Shown in pieces: positions 1 through 9,691 of a DNA stretch of 64,000 nucleotides; the first letter of the stretch is position 1, and each line of letters opens with the position of its first letter. The notes beneath the pieces are model-generated. The model did no database searches. It saw only the letters and a list, made by a program, of their open reading frames with translations, and was not told the origin of the DNA. Source of the stretch: an uncultured Coprococcus sp. (lineage in GTDB: Bacteria; Bacillota; Clostridia; Lachnospirales; Lachnospiraceae). Where the stretch lies: contig CAKQTZ010000011.1 in the NCBI GenBank assembly GCA_934277375.1, forward strand, positions 1 through 64,000, in the 5' to 3' direction. Made by a program: the position numbers and the translations under genes.

Positions 1-3
1 TAT

Positions 4-74
4 AGGGGATTGGTCAAATGGTATGATAGGGGTCTCCAAAACCTTTGGTGGGAGTTCGATTCTCTCATCCCCTG
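4..74 (+). tRNA. tRNA-Trp (CCA anticodon)
   Basis: The sequence folds as a cloverleaf. The acceptor arms are AGGGGAT (4-10) and ATCCCCT (67-73), with discriminator G at 74. The anticodon loop CTCCAAA carries CCA, and the T-arm is GGGAG-TTCGATT-CTCTC. The anticodon stem GGGGT/ACCTT contains two G-U pairs and the D-stem is only three pairs, so this is a weak Trp tRNA. The 3' CCA is not encoded (CTA follows). A strong terminator follows directly. Confidence 0.85.
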
Positions 75-81
75 CTAAGAC

Positions 82-124
82 AAGCCGGAAAGCGTGCGAA
101 TTTAATGCTTTTCGGCTTTTTTTT
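82..124 (+). terminator. Rho-independent terminator of tRNA-Trp
   Basis: A 12-bp stem (82-93 with 107-118, one G-U pair) with a 13-nt loop is followed by a run of T. It sits between the tRNA and the nuclease gene. Confidence 0.85.
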
Positions 125-147
125 ATTTAGCGATGTGGAGGATTTTT

Positions 148-1293
148 ATGAAGATAATACATTGTGCAGACGTACATCTTGATTCTGCATTTACAGCACA
201 TTTTGATAGGGATAGAGCAAGGCAGAGAAAAAAAGAGGTATTTAGCACATTCAGAAGAATGATGATATATGCAGAACAAAATGATATATGTGCAGTGATA
301 ATAGCAGGAGATCTGTTTGACGCAGATACTGTTTCATCCGGAACGATAGATGCGGTATTTGACGAGATTGGAAGACATAAAGGAGTGGATGTTTATTATC
401 TGAGAGGCAATCATGATCCAGGTACAAGCATCTGGGGGGCTATCAGAACACCGGACAATCTGCATATGTTTGATGATAATTGGAGTTATTATCTGCTGAA
501 CGATGACACTGATGATGTGAGAACAGAGAAAAGTAACATAGTTCTTGCCGGTGTGGTGATGGATGCAGAGAACTGCAACAATCTGTACCGTGAACTGGAT
601 CTCAGGGAGAGCGATTTCAATATAGTGACACTCCATGGACAGGAACGGGAATATGGAGAAGCCCACAGCCCTGAGGATATTTGTATGGAACGATTGAGAG
701 ATCAGTACATAGATTATCTTGCACTGGGACATATACACAAAAGTAAAAAAGCCAGACTGGATCACAGAGGGATATATTGTTATCCAGGATGCCTGGAGGG
801 AAGAGGCTTCGATGAGTGTGGTCAACATGGATTCGTTGTGCTGGATATAGATGAGGACACTAGGAGGTGTAGTGCGGAGTTTGTTCCATTTGCGTACAGA
901 GTGTTGTATGATCTGGATATAAATATCTCGGAAATAGAAAGTGGTGAAGAACTTGATTCCGTGATTGAAGATCAGATATACACATACATATATTCCGAAA
1001 AAGATAGGGTTGGAAAGGATATCGCCAGAATAACCCTGCGTGGTGAGATCGGAGCAGACAACGAAGTCAGCACAGATTATATACAGAAAGAATTCAAGGA
1101 TATGTTTTATTATTTAGAGATAAGAAACATGACTGATACATGTGTTGACATAAATCAGTACATGCGTGATGCAACCCTCAAGGGCGAATTTGTCCGTATG
1201 GTTATGCAACAGGACATCCCGGAAGAGGATAAGACATTTATAATTCGGACAGGGTTAAAGGCCCTTGCCGGTGAGGAGATATGGACAGAATGA
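148..1293 (+). CDS. DNA repair metallophosphoesterase, SbcD/Mre11/YhaO-like
   Basis: Calcineurin-like nuclease. The phosphoesterase motifs are in order: ADVHLDS near residue 8, GDLFD near 55, GNHDP near 88, LHGQ near 170 and GHIHKS near 198. These are the Mn-binding and catalytic residues of the SbcD/Mre11 family. An ATG at 133 is in frame, but GGAGG at 137-141 is correctly spaced for the ATG at 148, which gives the family-typical start MKIIHCADVH. The product is 381 residues. The stop overlaps the next gene's start (ATGA), so the two are translationally coupled, as expected for a nuclease with its SMC-like ATPase partner. A cytoplasmic role in DNA end processing is inferred from the family. 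Confidence 0.88.
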   Translation: MKIIHCADVHLDSAFTAHFDRDRARQRKKEVFSTFRRMMIYAEQNDICAVIIAGDLFDADTVSSGTIDAVFDEIGRHKGVDVYYLRGNHDPGTSIWGAIRTPDNLHMFDDNWSYYLLNDDTDDVRTEKSNIVLAGVVMDAENCNNLYRELDLRESDFNIVTLHGQEREYGEAHSPEDICMERLRDQYIDYLALGHIHKSKKARLDHRGIYCYPGCLEGRGFDECGQHGFVVLDIDEDTRRCSAEFVPFAYRVLYDLDINISEIESGEELDSVIEDQIYTYIYSEKDRVGKDIARITLRGEIGADNEVSTDYIQKEFKDMFYYLEIRNMTDTCVDINQYMRDATLKGEFVRMVMQQDIPEEDKTFIIRTGLKALAGEEIWTE

Positions 1294-3029
1294 AGCTGCA
1301 ATCATGTTATATAGAGGGATTTGGAAAATTAAACAGAGTGACATGTGACTTCAAAGATGGATTAAATACCTTTGTAAAAGAAAATGGATGGGGAAAAAGT
1401 ACATTTGCAGCTTTTATAAGGGTGATGTTTTATGGATTTGAAGGAGAAGCAAAACGTAATGACATAGAAAATGAACGCAGACGATACAAGCCCTGGGCGG
1501 GAACTGTATATGGTGGGGAGCTTGTATTTTCTGTTGGAAATAGAAAATATCTGATTCAGAGGACATTTGGAGCAAAAAAGAGTGAGGACAGTTTCGCATT
1601 ATATGATGCCAATACGCATGTGATAAGTCGGGACTATACAGAAAATATTGGAGAAGAGCTTTTTAGTATAGATTCGAAGTCGTTTGCAAATACCGTATAT
1701 ATAGAACATAACAGATGTCTGGGAGAGACAACAGATGGAGTAAGGGCAAAGATCGGGAATATATCAGAGCAGTTAGATGATATGGCCAATTATGACAGTG
1801 CACGCAGGATTTTGAAGGACGTCATAAACAGCAAATCTCCGAATAAGAGAACAGGAGAACTTTACAAAGAGAAACGCAGAATACTGGAGCTGAACGAACA
1901 TATAAGAAGGCAGCAATCAGTGGAGGCTGATATAAGTAAGCTGAAAAATGACAGGAAGATTATATTGCAGAATCAGGTTGATGATGCAAAACGGAGACAT
2001 TTGATCGAGGAAAGGGACAGGGCAGAGGCATATTTCCCTAAGAGGGTTCCGGATGCCGGTGAGCTGAGATCCATGATAACATTGGCCAGGGAATATGAGA
2101 ACACTGCAATAAAGGCTCAGGACAATATATCAATTACAGGTAAAGTATTAATTGTGATTATAGTGTTAATGCTGCTGTTGTCCGTGGCATTTGTGATCTC
2201 TGGAAAAACTGCATTTGCAATGGTCTGTGCAGGCTTTGCGATTTTTATATTTGTAATGTATATATGTTCAGGTGCGGCTCATCGAAAAAAAAGACAACAT
2301 GTTCAGGAAATGAGATATCAGCTTGATGAGTATGTATCAAAGCTTGGGTTTATGCCTGATGGGGATATTTTCAGCCAGCTTGTGGAGATACGAAGCGGAT
2401 TAAATGAATACATGAGAAGATGTAATGAGATTGAAAGATATATTAATATACAGAAAAAAACAGGAAATGTTACAAATTCCGGAGACATAACAATAGAAGA
2501 TCATATAGCGGAGTATGACAGAAGAATTTTACAGCTGCAGGGAGAATTGGATGCCATACACGATGCCAGCCAGGAGCTCACAGCAAGACGTGAGTTATAT
2601 GAGAAGAATATGCACAGGTATGACATGATTTCCATGACATATGAATTGTTAGAGAAGTCCAGAGAGAAGTTTACTGCGAGATATATGAGTCCGGTAAAAA
2701 ATGCATTTGATGTATATTACAGATGCTTTGACGGAGAGGTGGCGGATCAGGTGAGGCTCGACAGCAATATGGAGCTAAAATACAGGGATGCTGGCATGTA
2801 CAGGGACATTCGGACTCAGAGTAAGGGTAATGAAGATATAATGGGCTTATGCCTCCGGGCAGCTATAATAGATGCGATGTACACTGAAGAGAAGCCGGTA
2901 CTTATATGCGATGACCCATTTGTCAATCTAGATGACAGGAACATATCTGGAGCGTTGGATATGCTTGATATTCTGGCGAAAAAATATCAGATAATATATT
3001 TTACTTGCAGTGAAAATCGTGTACTATAG
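1290..3029 (+). CDS. SMC/Rad50-like ATPase, YhaN family
   Basis: Partner ATPase of the upstream nuclease. The P-loop is near residue 35 (ENGWGKST, where many relatives have GxNGxGKST). A long charged coiled-coil-like middle follows, then two membrane segments near residues 285-335, and a Walker B/D-loop near 535 (ICDDPFVNLD). It is shorter (579 aa) than Rad50 or SbcC, as YhaN-like proteins in Clostridia often are. The ATG at 1290 overlaps the previous stop. An ATG at 1281 lies only 2 nt from GAGGAG and is less likely. The membrane hairpin inside the coil suggests the complex works at the membrane. Function is by family inference only. Confidence 0.8.
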   Translation: MKLQSCYIEGFGKLNRVTCDFKDGLNTFVKENGWGKSTFAAFIRVMFYGFEGEAKRNDIENERRRYKPWAGTVYGGELVFSVGNRKYLIQRTFGAKKSEDSFALYDANTHVISRDYTENIGEELFSIDSKSFANTVYIEHNRCLGETTDGVRAKIGNISEQLDDMANYDSARRILKDVINSKSPNKRTGELYKEKRRILELNEHIRRQQSVEADISKLKNDRKIILQNQVDDAKRRHLIEERDRAEAYFPKRVPDAGELRSMITLAREYENTAIKAQDNISITGKVLIVIIVLMLLLSVAFVISGKTAFAMVCAGFAIFIFVMYICSGAAHRKKRQHVQEMRYQLDEYVSKLGFMPDGDIFSQLVEIRSGLNEYMRRCNEIERYINIQKKTGNVTNSGDITIEDHIAEYDRRILQLQGELDAIHDASQELTARRELYEKNMHRYDMISMTYELLEKSREKFTARYMSPVKNAFDVYYRCFDGEVADQVRLDSNMELKYRDAGMYRDIRTQSKGNEDIMGLCLRAAIIDAMYTEEKPVLICDDPFVNLDDRNISGALDMLDILAKKYQIIYFTCSENRVL

Positions 3030-3089
3030 TAACTATCAGAACTTCTATAATGATAAAAAGGGCAGCAAAGCAGGGGGATAATATCAGGT

Positions 3090-5498
3090 ATGAAACGTAT
3101 GAAAAAGGCGATATATAATACAACAGTAGTTATTGTAGTGATGCTTATGGCACTTGTGACAATGTGTACGAGTGTCAGGGCAGCGGAGAAAAGAGCTGGA
3201 AATGGTGATGCATCGGTTGCCAGTGTAATCCAGGCAAGAGATCTTAGAATGGACAGTACGTCGCTTGTATTTACAAATGCAACAGATAATATGTTCCACC
3301 TCAGTTTTGCTGTGGGTAAGGACTATTATGTTGGTTCCTGCAGGGATAATGATACGATGATAACGTATGCCCTTATCAAATATAATTCCAAATTCTACTT
3401 TATAGCAGTTGACGATAATGAGGACAACGCAGAGTTCAATGGAAGCTATACTGACACAAGTTTTGACATGCTGGAATCAAAAAATTACAATTCCTCGAAG
3501 AGACAGGTATCATTGAGAATAAAGATAGGCAACAGCGTTGACGTAGGTAGTTTTACATACGATAAAGATTACTCGATAAAGTTTTCCGGATATTATAATG
3601 GTATATATTATTTAGATGGCGTATATGCAACAGGGCTTCTTGGAAGAGCTGGATATTACGATTATTTCGTACAGGGACGTGCTGTGACAGGTGATGGATG
3701 GTATAAGTATGGAAGCAGTACGCTGGTAAATGCCATGACACCTGCGGATATATTTGCAAGTATGGGCAGTGCCTCCATAAAGTATGTAAGAGTGAGTGGC
3801 GGACATGTGGTAAGTACATATCAGGGTGAGACACTATATAATTATACCGGAATGAAAAAGACATTGTTCAGGAATGGCACAGCCATGATAGCTGGTATAA
3901 AGGTGATATATGACAGCAAAGGAAATGCGAAGAATGGCATGTCAAGGGAAAAAGGTGGTATATACTATTATGAGGCAGGTATTCCCCTCACAAACGAGTT
4001 GAGGCAGATAGGAGATAATTACTACTATCTGGGCGAAGATGGAAGAGCAGTAAAATCACAGTGGGTACGGACCGGAGATTATGAATTATATTTTTCGGGA
4101 AACTGCAGGGCTACAAGAATATATTACAGGGATAGTTTCCCGGATGCAAACTATGCTGGAAGATTATATATGCTTACATCTGGAAATTGGGTTAGTAAGG
4201 CAACAGGTCTGTATAATATAAATGGTACATATACTTATTTTGTTAAAGGTGCGAGATACAAGGGCAACAAATGGTATGTCAAGGGAAATGGCAGGAGATT
4301 ATACCTGAGAAATGGTCAAGCGGTATATCTTGTAAGACCATATGGGGTCAGATACAAATGTTTCAAGGCGGCAGGTGAAGGAAAGTGGATTCCAACAGGT
4401 AAGACTTGGCTGCCGTCGTACAAGAACGTGGCTATACATTCTGATTCAAAAGGTGTGTCAGACATATTGTATTATAAGAACAAGCATGCGTCCAAAGGAT
4501 ATGCGGATACATACAGGGTCTATGATTTCGGAAACTGGAGTACGAAAAGGAATTCAGTATTATATGTACCGGGAGGATATTACTATTTTGACAAGACCGG
4601 CAGAGTGGTGAGAAAGGCTGGATGGTATACCATAAATCAGTTTAGTTCAGTCTGTGTTGATGACAATGCGAAGGTTACAGCGTATGTGAGCTACGATCCG
4701 AGACTTGGATATTCGATATATAGAAGTGGAAATAAACTTCAGAGTTCTGCAGGAATCAAGAAAGCAGTGATAAACAACAAAGAGGTTTATTATTACAGTG
4801 AGTCCGATGGTCGTTGCGTTAGATCTGCAAAGAAGATAGTAGACGGAGTGGAGTACAAATTTGACAGATACGGCAGATGTTATATGGAGAGCGGTATAAA
4901 CTGGGATTACACTACATGGATGAAGAGGGTAACCAGAGCATATCTCGGCAAGACTGGAATATATTGCAATGTGTTTGTTGCAAAGGCACTCAGGTATGCA
5001 GGAGGTGCTGATCCATCTAATGATATGTCTGTCAGATACATAAATTATTCAAGAGGCGGACTTGTGGTAAACTCCTCAAATATGTGTTCAGACTGGGCAG
5101 TTAGAAAGGTTACAGCAAAGGCTGTATTGTCATCAGATGGGGCATGGCTTTCATCAAAACAGTATGTGCTTACACAGAACAGGGAAAATTTCTCATATGA
5201 TGCGCTGAAACCAGGAGACATTATTGTATATTACACGGGAAGCGAACCAACCCATGTAGGAATATATTTTGGAAAGTATGAATCGGCTGCCGAGCTCAAG
5301 AAGTATCTCAGAAAGCTTGGAATATCCGCGGCTGCCTGTGAGGCATATGTGCATGACTGGGGTACTGACAGTGGCAACAGGCCGCAGTACTGGATATTGC
5401 AGGGTGGAATGGGCAGCAGCAATCAGGTGTACATAAGCAACTCTGCTTATGATCTGTCAGGACAGTATGCACGAAAGATAATCCATGTTAGACACTAG
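3090..5498 (+). CDS. Secreted cell-wall protein with repeats and C-terminal NlpC/P60-like domain
   Basis: A signal peptide (MKRMKK then a hydrophobic run ending near VRAAEK) leads into about 550 residues rich in Tyr, Gly and Lys. These contain cell-wall-binding-like segments of the form YYYLGEDGRAVKSQW. The last 180 residues look like an NlpC/P60 or CHAP-type peptidase: a Cys near 625 (YCNVFVAKAL), then PGDIIVYY and THVGIYFG with the candidate His near 720. A peptidoglycan hydrolase acting outside the cell is the likely role. It is probably monocistronic, with a terminator downstream. Exact repeat family and catalytic residues are not certain. Confidence 0.72.
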   Translation: MKRMKKAIYNTTVVIVVMLMALVTMCTSVRAAEKRAGNGDASVASVIQARDLRMDSTSLVFTNATDNMFHLSFAVGKDYYVGSCRDNDTMITYALIKYNSKFYFIAVDDNEDNAEFNGSYTDTSFDMLESKNYNSSKRQVSLRIKIGNSVDVGSFTYDKDYSIKFSGYYNGIYYLDGVYATGLLGRAGYYDYFVQGRAVTGDGWYKYGSSTLVNAMTPADIFASMGSASIKYVRVSGGHVVSTYQGETLYNYTGMKKTLFRNGTAMIAGIKVIYDSKGNAKNGMSREKGGIYYYEAGIPLTNELRQIGDNYYYLGEDGRAVKSQWVRTGDYELYFSGNCRATRIYYRDSFPDANYAGRLYMLTSGNWVSKATGLYNINGTYTYFVKGARYKGNKWYVKGNGRRLYLRNGQAVYLVRPYGVRYKCFKAAGEGKWIPTGKTWLPSYKNVAIHSDSKGVSDILYYKNKHASKGYADTYRVYDFGNWSTKRNSVLYVPGGYYYFDKTGRVVRKAGWYTINQFSSVCVDDNAKVTAYVSYDPRLGYSIYRSGNKLQSSAGIKKAVINNKEVYYYSESDGRCVRSAKKIVDGVEYKFDRYGRCYMESGINWDYTTWMKRVTRAYLGKTGIYCNVFVAKALRYAGGADPSNDMSVRYINYSRGGLVVNSSNMCSDWAVRKVTAKAVLSSDGAWLSSKQYVLTQNRENFSYDALKPGDIIVYYTGSEPTHVGIYFGKYESAAELKKYLRKLGISAAACEAYVHDWGTDSGNRPQYWILQGGMGSSNQVYISNSAYDLSGQYARKIIHVRH

Positions 5499-5552
5499 AA
5501 CAGACCTGGATGAACATAGATGCACAGGAGACTGTGCATTAGAAAAAAGAAC

Positions 5553-5609
5553 ACACCATATATGAAAACAGTGATGGGATTTCCTACTGTATTCGTATAT
5601 GGTGTTTTT
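5553..5609. terminator. Bidirectional terminator between convergent genes
   Basis: Twenty-base arms (5553-5572 and 5586-5605, two mismatches) enclose a 13-nt loop. A T-run follows on the plus strand and an A-run precedes (5541-5549), so it can end both convergent genes. A smaller hairpin, TGCACAG-GAGA-CTGTGCA, lies at 5521-5538. Confidence 0.8.
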
Positions 5610-5660
5610 GTATTTGCTGATATAGTATGACCTGTAGGTATGACAGATGTGATTCGATCA

Positions 5661-7598
5661 TCAGTCCTCTTCTGACATCTCTTCCCATCTGGTGTAGAGC
5701 TCGTTGAGTTTTGAGTCGGCTTCGTTTCGCTGCTTTGTAAGGTCATTTAGAAGTCCGACGTTGGTCGCATTTTCAGGAAGAAGAAACTGCTCATCGATCT
5801 CAGCTATATTGTTTTCAAGCTCCTCTATGGCTGCCTCAAGTTTCTTCAGATCGTTTGCCTTTTTACGCTGTCTGGCCGCCTCTGCTTTGCTTTCCTGCCA
5901 TGAAAGTTTTGCCTGGGATATCGTGGGTACTGCAGTTTCCGCAGTTGCCGTAGTACCGCTTATTGGAGTGAATGGACTTCCTGAATCTGTGGAGTACGCT
6001 CTGTGAGTCTCATAGTAGTCGTAATTGCCTATATAGCTCGTGAGCTGTTTGTCCTTCAGCTCGATGATTCTTGTGGCCGTCTGGTTGATGAAATATCTGT
6101 CGTGGGAGACATAAAGTACAGTTCCGGTGTAATTCCTTATCGCGTTCTCAAGTATCTCCTTCGATGTGATATCCAGATGGTTCGTCGGCTCATCAAGGAT
6201 GAGAAAGTTTGCGGAGGAGAGCATCAGCTTGGCAAGTGATACACGTCCACGCTCGCCACCTGACAGATCCTGTATCCTCTTGAACACGTCCTCGCCGGTG
6301 AAGAGGAATGCTGCAAGGACATTGCGTATTCTGGTGTTTGACAGATCAGGGTAGGCATCACTTATCTCATCGAATATCGTGTTGGACATCGTGAGCACCT
6401 GATGTTCCTGATCGTAGTAGCCTATCTTAACACGGGATCCCAGTATGATGGCTCCAGCATCCTTTGCTACAAGTCTGTTGATCATCTTCAGTATGGTGGT
6501 TTTTCCGGTTCCATTTCCCCCTATCAGGGCAACATGTTCACCGCGTTTGATGTCCATATCTATTCCAGAGAACAGGTTATTGTCGCCAAATGATTTGGAG
6601 AGACCCTCAATCGTGAGGACATCCTCACCGCTAAGTACGTTAGGCTCCAGTGTGATTCTCATCTCGGATGCCACCTCGGTTGGTTTGTCGAGACGTTCTA
6701 TACGTGAGAGCATCTTCTCACGGCTCTCAGCACGTTTGATAGATTTCTCACGGTTGAACTGCTTGAGCTTGGTGATGACCTCCTCCTGATGCTTGAGCTC
6801 CTGCTGCTGGTTGAGATATGCCTTCATCATGTTCTCGCGGATCTCGGCGCGCTTTTGTGCAAAGTATGTGTAGTTGCCGTTGTATACCTGGCTGTGACCG
6901 TTGTCAAGCTCGACTATCTTGGTCACAATCTTGTCAAGAAAATATCGGTCGTGGGAGACGATGATGACGCTTCCCTGGTAGGATGACAGGAAGCCCTCAA
7001 GCCATGATATTGATTCCATATCCAGATGGTTTGTGGGCTCATCGAGGATGATGATATCCGGCTTCACCATGAGGAGCCTGCCGAGTGCAAGTCTGGTACG
7101 CTGGCCACCGGAAAGAGAATCCGTGTGGCGGTCATAATCTTCCTTGGAGAAGCCGAGTCCCTTGAGAACTCCATTTGCCTCGCTCTCACAGCTGTAGCCA
7201 TTTTTGTATTCAAATTCGTGGGTGTAGCGGTTGTAGAGCTCCAAAGATTTCTCAAGCTCCTCACCAGCCTGCTCAGCCATGGTGTGTTCAAGTTCGCGCA
7301 TTTTGTCCTGAAGCTCAAGGATAGGCTTGAGTGCATCCATCATGACGCCGCGGACAGTGGTGTTGTAATTGCTCTCCTGATACTGGGACAGATAACCGAT
7401 TGTCCTGTCCTTTGACACTATGACCTGACCGGAGTCAGCACTTTCCTCACCCATTATTATCTTCAGGAGCGTGGTCTTGCCGGCACCGTTTATACCGACG
7501 ATTGCCATCTTCTCCTTCTCCTCAAGGTGAAAAGAAATATTATCCAATATAACATCTGTGCCAAATGCTTTGCAGATGTTCTGACAGTCTAAAATCAT
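5661..7598 (-). CDS. ABC-F family ATPase (YdiF/Uup-like)
   Basis: Soluble protein with two ATP-binding domains and no membrane segments. First domain: GINGAGKTT near residue 35, signature LSGGQRTRLALGRLL and Walker B LDEPTNHLD. The second domain repeats the set (GGNGTGKTT, LSGGERGRVSLAKL, LDEPTNHLD). A charged linker of the ABC-F type lies between them and a coiled coil closes the C-terminus. ABC-F proteins bind the ribosomal E site and modulate translation; some protect against antibiotics, but this one cannot be assigned to a resistance class by eye. GAGAGG precedes the start. It is convergent with the wall-protein gene. Confidence 0.88.
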   Translation of the reverse strand: MILDCQNICKAFGTDVILDNISFHLEEKEKMAIVGINGAGKTTLLKIIMGEESADSGQVIVSKDRTIGYLSQYQESNYNTTVRGVMMDALKPILELQDKMRELEHTMAEQAGEELEKSLELYNRYTHEFEYKNGYSCESEANGVLKGLGFSKEDYDRHTDSLSGGQRTRLALGRLLMVKPDIIILDEPTNHLDMESISWLEGFLSSYQGSVIIVSHDRYFLDKIVTKIVELDNGHSQVYNGNYTYFAQKRAEIRENMMKAYLNQQQELKHQEEVITKLKQFNREKSIKRAESREKMLSRIERLDKPTEVASEMRITLEPNVLSGEDVLTIEGLSKSFGDNNLFSGIDMDIKRGEHVALIGGNGTGKTTILKMINRLVAKDAGAIILGSRVKIGYYDQEHQVLTMSNTIFDEISDAYPDLSNTRIRNVLAAFLFTGEDVFKRIQDLSGGERGRVSLAKLMLSSANFLILDEPTNHLDITSKEILENAIRNYTGTVLYVSHDRYFINQTATRIIELKDKQLTSYIGNYDYYETHRAYSTDSGSPFTPISGTTATAETAVPTISQAKLSWQESKAEAARQRKKANDLKKLEAAIEELENNIAEIDEQFLLPENATNVGLLNDLTKQRNEADSKLNELYTRWEEMSEED

Positions 7599-7782
7599 AA
7601 TTTAACCTCTCATTTGTGTTGTGGTCTTTAAAAAAGTATGCTCGGATATACTGACATAAGTGCATACAAAATCAATTATATATATAAGACTTTATTTTCG
7701 CAAGAAAATGGAGAAGGTTTTCTAGTGCAAGGGTGGAATTGCACTGTTTTTTATAAATTGTTCATATTATTTTAAGCAAATT

Positions 7783-7803
7783 ACACAATTATTGTGTTAT
7801 ACT
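7783..7803 (+). promoter_or_regulatory. Palindrome overlapping a -10-like box upstream of the RelA-like gene
   Basis: ACACAAT-T-ATTGTGT is a perfect 15-nt palindrome (7783-7797). It abuts a good -10 box TATACT (7798-7803), 74 bp before the RelA/SpoT-domain gene. No convincing -35 box is seen 17 bp upstream, so an activator or repressor may bind the palindrome. The rest of 7599-7876 is AT-rich divergent spacer. Confidence 0.4.
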
Positions 7804-7876
7804 AAAAAAGATATGTGTAGATAGACGTAGGACGCGCATGGCGTGTTTATACATAATACAGTAAAGGAATGATGGA

Positions 7877-9673
7877 ATGGATTATAGCATCTATGACTAT
7901 AATAGTGACGAGAAGCTTCTTCAGGAACAGGAGATAGAGGAGATCAACAATGTTAAGATGAGTCTGCTTAACACCCTTGTGACGAAGCTGAACAACGCGG
8001 GAATATATTTCAATAGTACATCGAGGATCAAATCGGAATCATCACTTCTGCATAAGCTGGAGACAGGAAAGTACTCCATGCAGGAGGGGGGAAGAAAGAT
8101 TCAGGATATTATAGGTATACGAATCAACCTGTTCTATCTTGAGGACATGGATATATGTGAGAAGATACTGGAGGAGACATTTCTTCTGGACAACTGGTCA
8201 AAGACGAAGAATGAGGAGAACAAATTCGAGGCGCAGAAGTGTAACGGCGTGTTCAGGATACCGAGCAAATACCTGCGCAACATACCTGCAAGTGTGTGGA
8301 ACAAGCCATTTGACCAGACATTTGAGGTTCAGCTCAGAACGGTGCTCTTCGAAGGTTGGCATGAGATAGAGCACGAGATGAGGTACAAATATAAACTGGG
8401 CTCGGATTCTAAGGAGACCGATCTGTGGACGGGACATGAGGATTTGTCCAGAGTTATGAACAGTATCATAGCCAATCTGGAGTTGTGTGACTGGTCAATC
8501 ATGCAGATATTCAACAGCATACACGATTCACAGTACAAGGAGAAGAACTGGGAGAACGCAATAAGAAGCAAGTACAGACTCAGGATTACACAGGATCCGC
8601 TAAAGCCTGAACTCAGAGAGTATCTGGACAACAATCCGGATATCGTGGCGCAGTTCCATGCTGTGAGCAAGCGTGAACTGGTGGAGATACTGCTAAACAA
8701 AAAGTACCACAAGGAGCTGACTCCTGACAGGGTCATATATCTGATCAATAAGGAGATAGTCCACAACGAGTATATATCAAGACTGCTAGATAAAGAGCAG
8801 TTTGTTCCGGCAGTCAGACCGGAGGTCAAGACGGAGATAAAGCCTATGGTTCCGAATGTTGTGTACAGCCATATTGTTGGTATACCGGCGGCTGGTTATG
8901 GCAAGGCGTGTGAAATCATATACAAGTGGGTCAGAGAACATATCAGTATGGTGTTCCCACAGATGCCAGAAGAACTGACCAGTGTGGATTACTCCTCCAT
9001 AGGATATAAAGTATATATAACATATGGGGACACAGAATTTCATGTGGATTTCCAGCACATAAGTAATTCCGAGGCGGGAGTTATATGGCATGTGACTGTG
9101 GATATGATAAGTGCTGGAGACATATACAATGTTAAGGTGGAGAACATATGTGAGACCATCAACGTCAAGGAGCGCAGATATAGCAGGCCAAAGTTCATGA
9201 AGGATATGTTCAATCAGGTCGGATTTGTGGATGCAGGAATAGTCATGGAGGAGGGGGCAAGCCCTGAGGAGATCAGCTATGACAAACTGAATGCGATAGT
9301 TGAAAGTCCTGATAGACATATGCCGATCATAGTCATAGTGAAGCCTGATGTGATACCGGACTGGGCGATAGACTGTGACGGATATATACTCAGAACGGAT
9401 ATGCTGAAGAAGACGCTCAACGGTCTGTGCCATGTATATCTGTGCAGTGGAGACTGCAAGAACCGCTACGAGGGCGAGTATGGCAAGGAGTCTGTTGATG
9501 GAGGCGTGATGATGTGGGAGAAGAACAGTAATTATCCTATATTCTATTCCATGGATATCATCAACCAGAGCTTCTTCGAGGAGGTAAACCACAGCATCAA
9601 TGAGAATGTGGAGTATGAGAAATCCTTCAGATATTCATTGAGAGAACAGGTCCATGATGAATATCTGAAATAA
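7877..9673 (+). CDS. RelA/SpoT synthetase-domain protein, atypical, with long C-terminal extension
   Basis: Residues about 45-180 match the alarmone synthetase fold: RIKSESSLLHKL, then KIQDIIGIRI (near 73) and FEVQLRTVLFEGWHEIEHEMRYK (near 148, containing the expected Glu). No GYxSxH motif, the nucleotide-stacking segment, is seen: the corresponding stretch reads CNGVFRIPSKYL. Synthetase activity is therefore doubtful. No HD hydrolase, TGS or ACT domain is visible. The remaining 400 residues are unassigned. The start ATG follows AAAGGA. The gene stands apart from the following apbE by only 18 bp and may be co-transcribed with it. Confidence 0.7.
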   Translation: MDYSIYDYNSDEKLLQEQEIEEINNVKMSLLNTLVTKLNNAGIYFNSTSRIKSESSLLHKLETGKYSMQEGGRKIQDIIGIRINLFYLEDMDICEKILEETFLLDNWSKTKNEENKFEAQKCNGVFRIPSKYLRNIPASVWNKPFDQTFEVQLRTVLFEGWHEIEHEMRYKYKLGSDSKETDLWTGHEDLSRVMNSIIANLELCDWSIMQIFNSIHDSQYKEKNWENAIRSKYRLRITQDPLKPELREYLDNNPDIVAQFHAVSKRELVEILLNKKYHKELTPDRVIYLINKEIVHNEYISRLLDKEQFVPAVRPEVKTEIKPMVPNVVYSHIVGIPAAGYGKACEIIYKWVREHISMVFPQMPEELTSVDYSSIGYKVYITYGDTEFHVDFQHISNSEAGVIWHVTVDMISAGDIYNVKVENICETINVKERRYSRPKFMKDMFNQVGFVDAGIVMEEGASPEEISYDKLNAIVESPDRHMPIIVIVKPDVIPDWAIDCDGYILRTDMLKKTLNGLCHVYLCSGDCKNRYEGEYGKESVDGGVMMWEKNSNYPIFYSMDIINQSFFEEVNHSINENVEYEKSFRYSLREQVHDEYLK

Positions 9674-9691
9674 TGTAGAGGTAGACAGACC

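Noticed and set aside
8786..9592. 268-codon open frame on the minus strand within the RelA-like gene
   Set aside because: Shadow of the plus-strand gene, which has motifs and a ribosome binding site; the minus product shows no domain.
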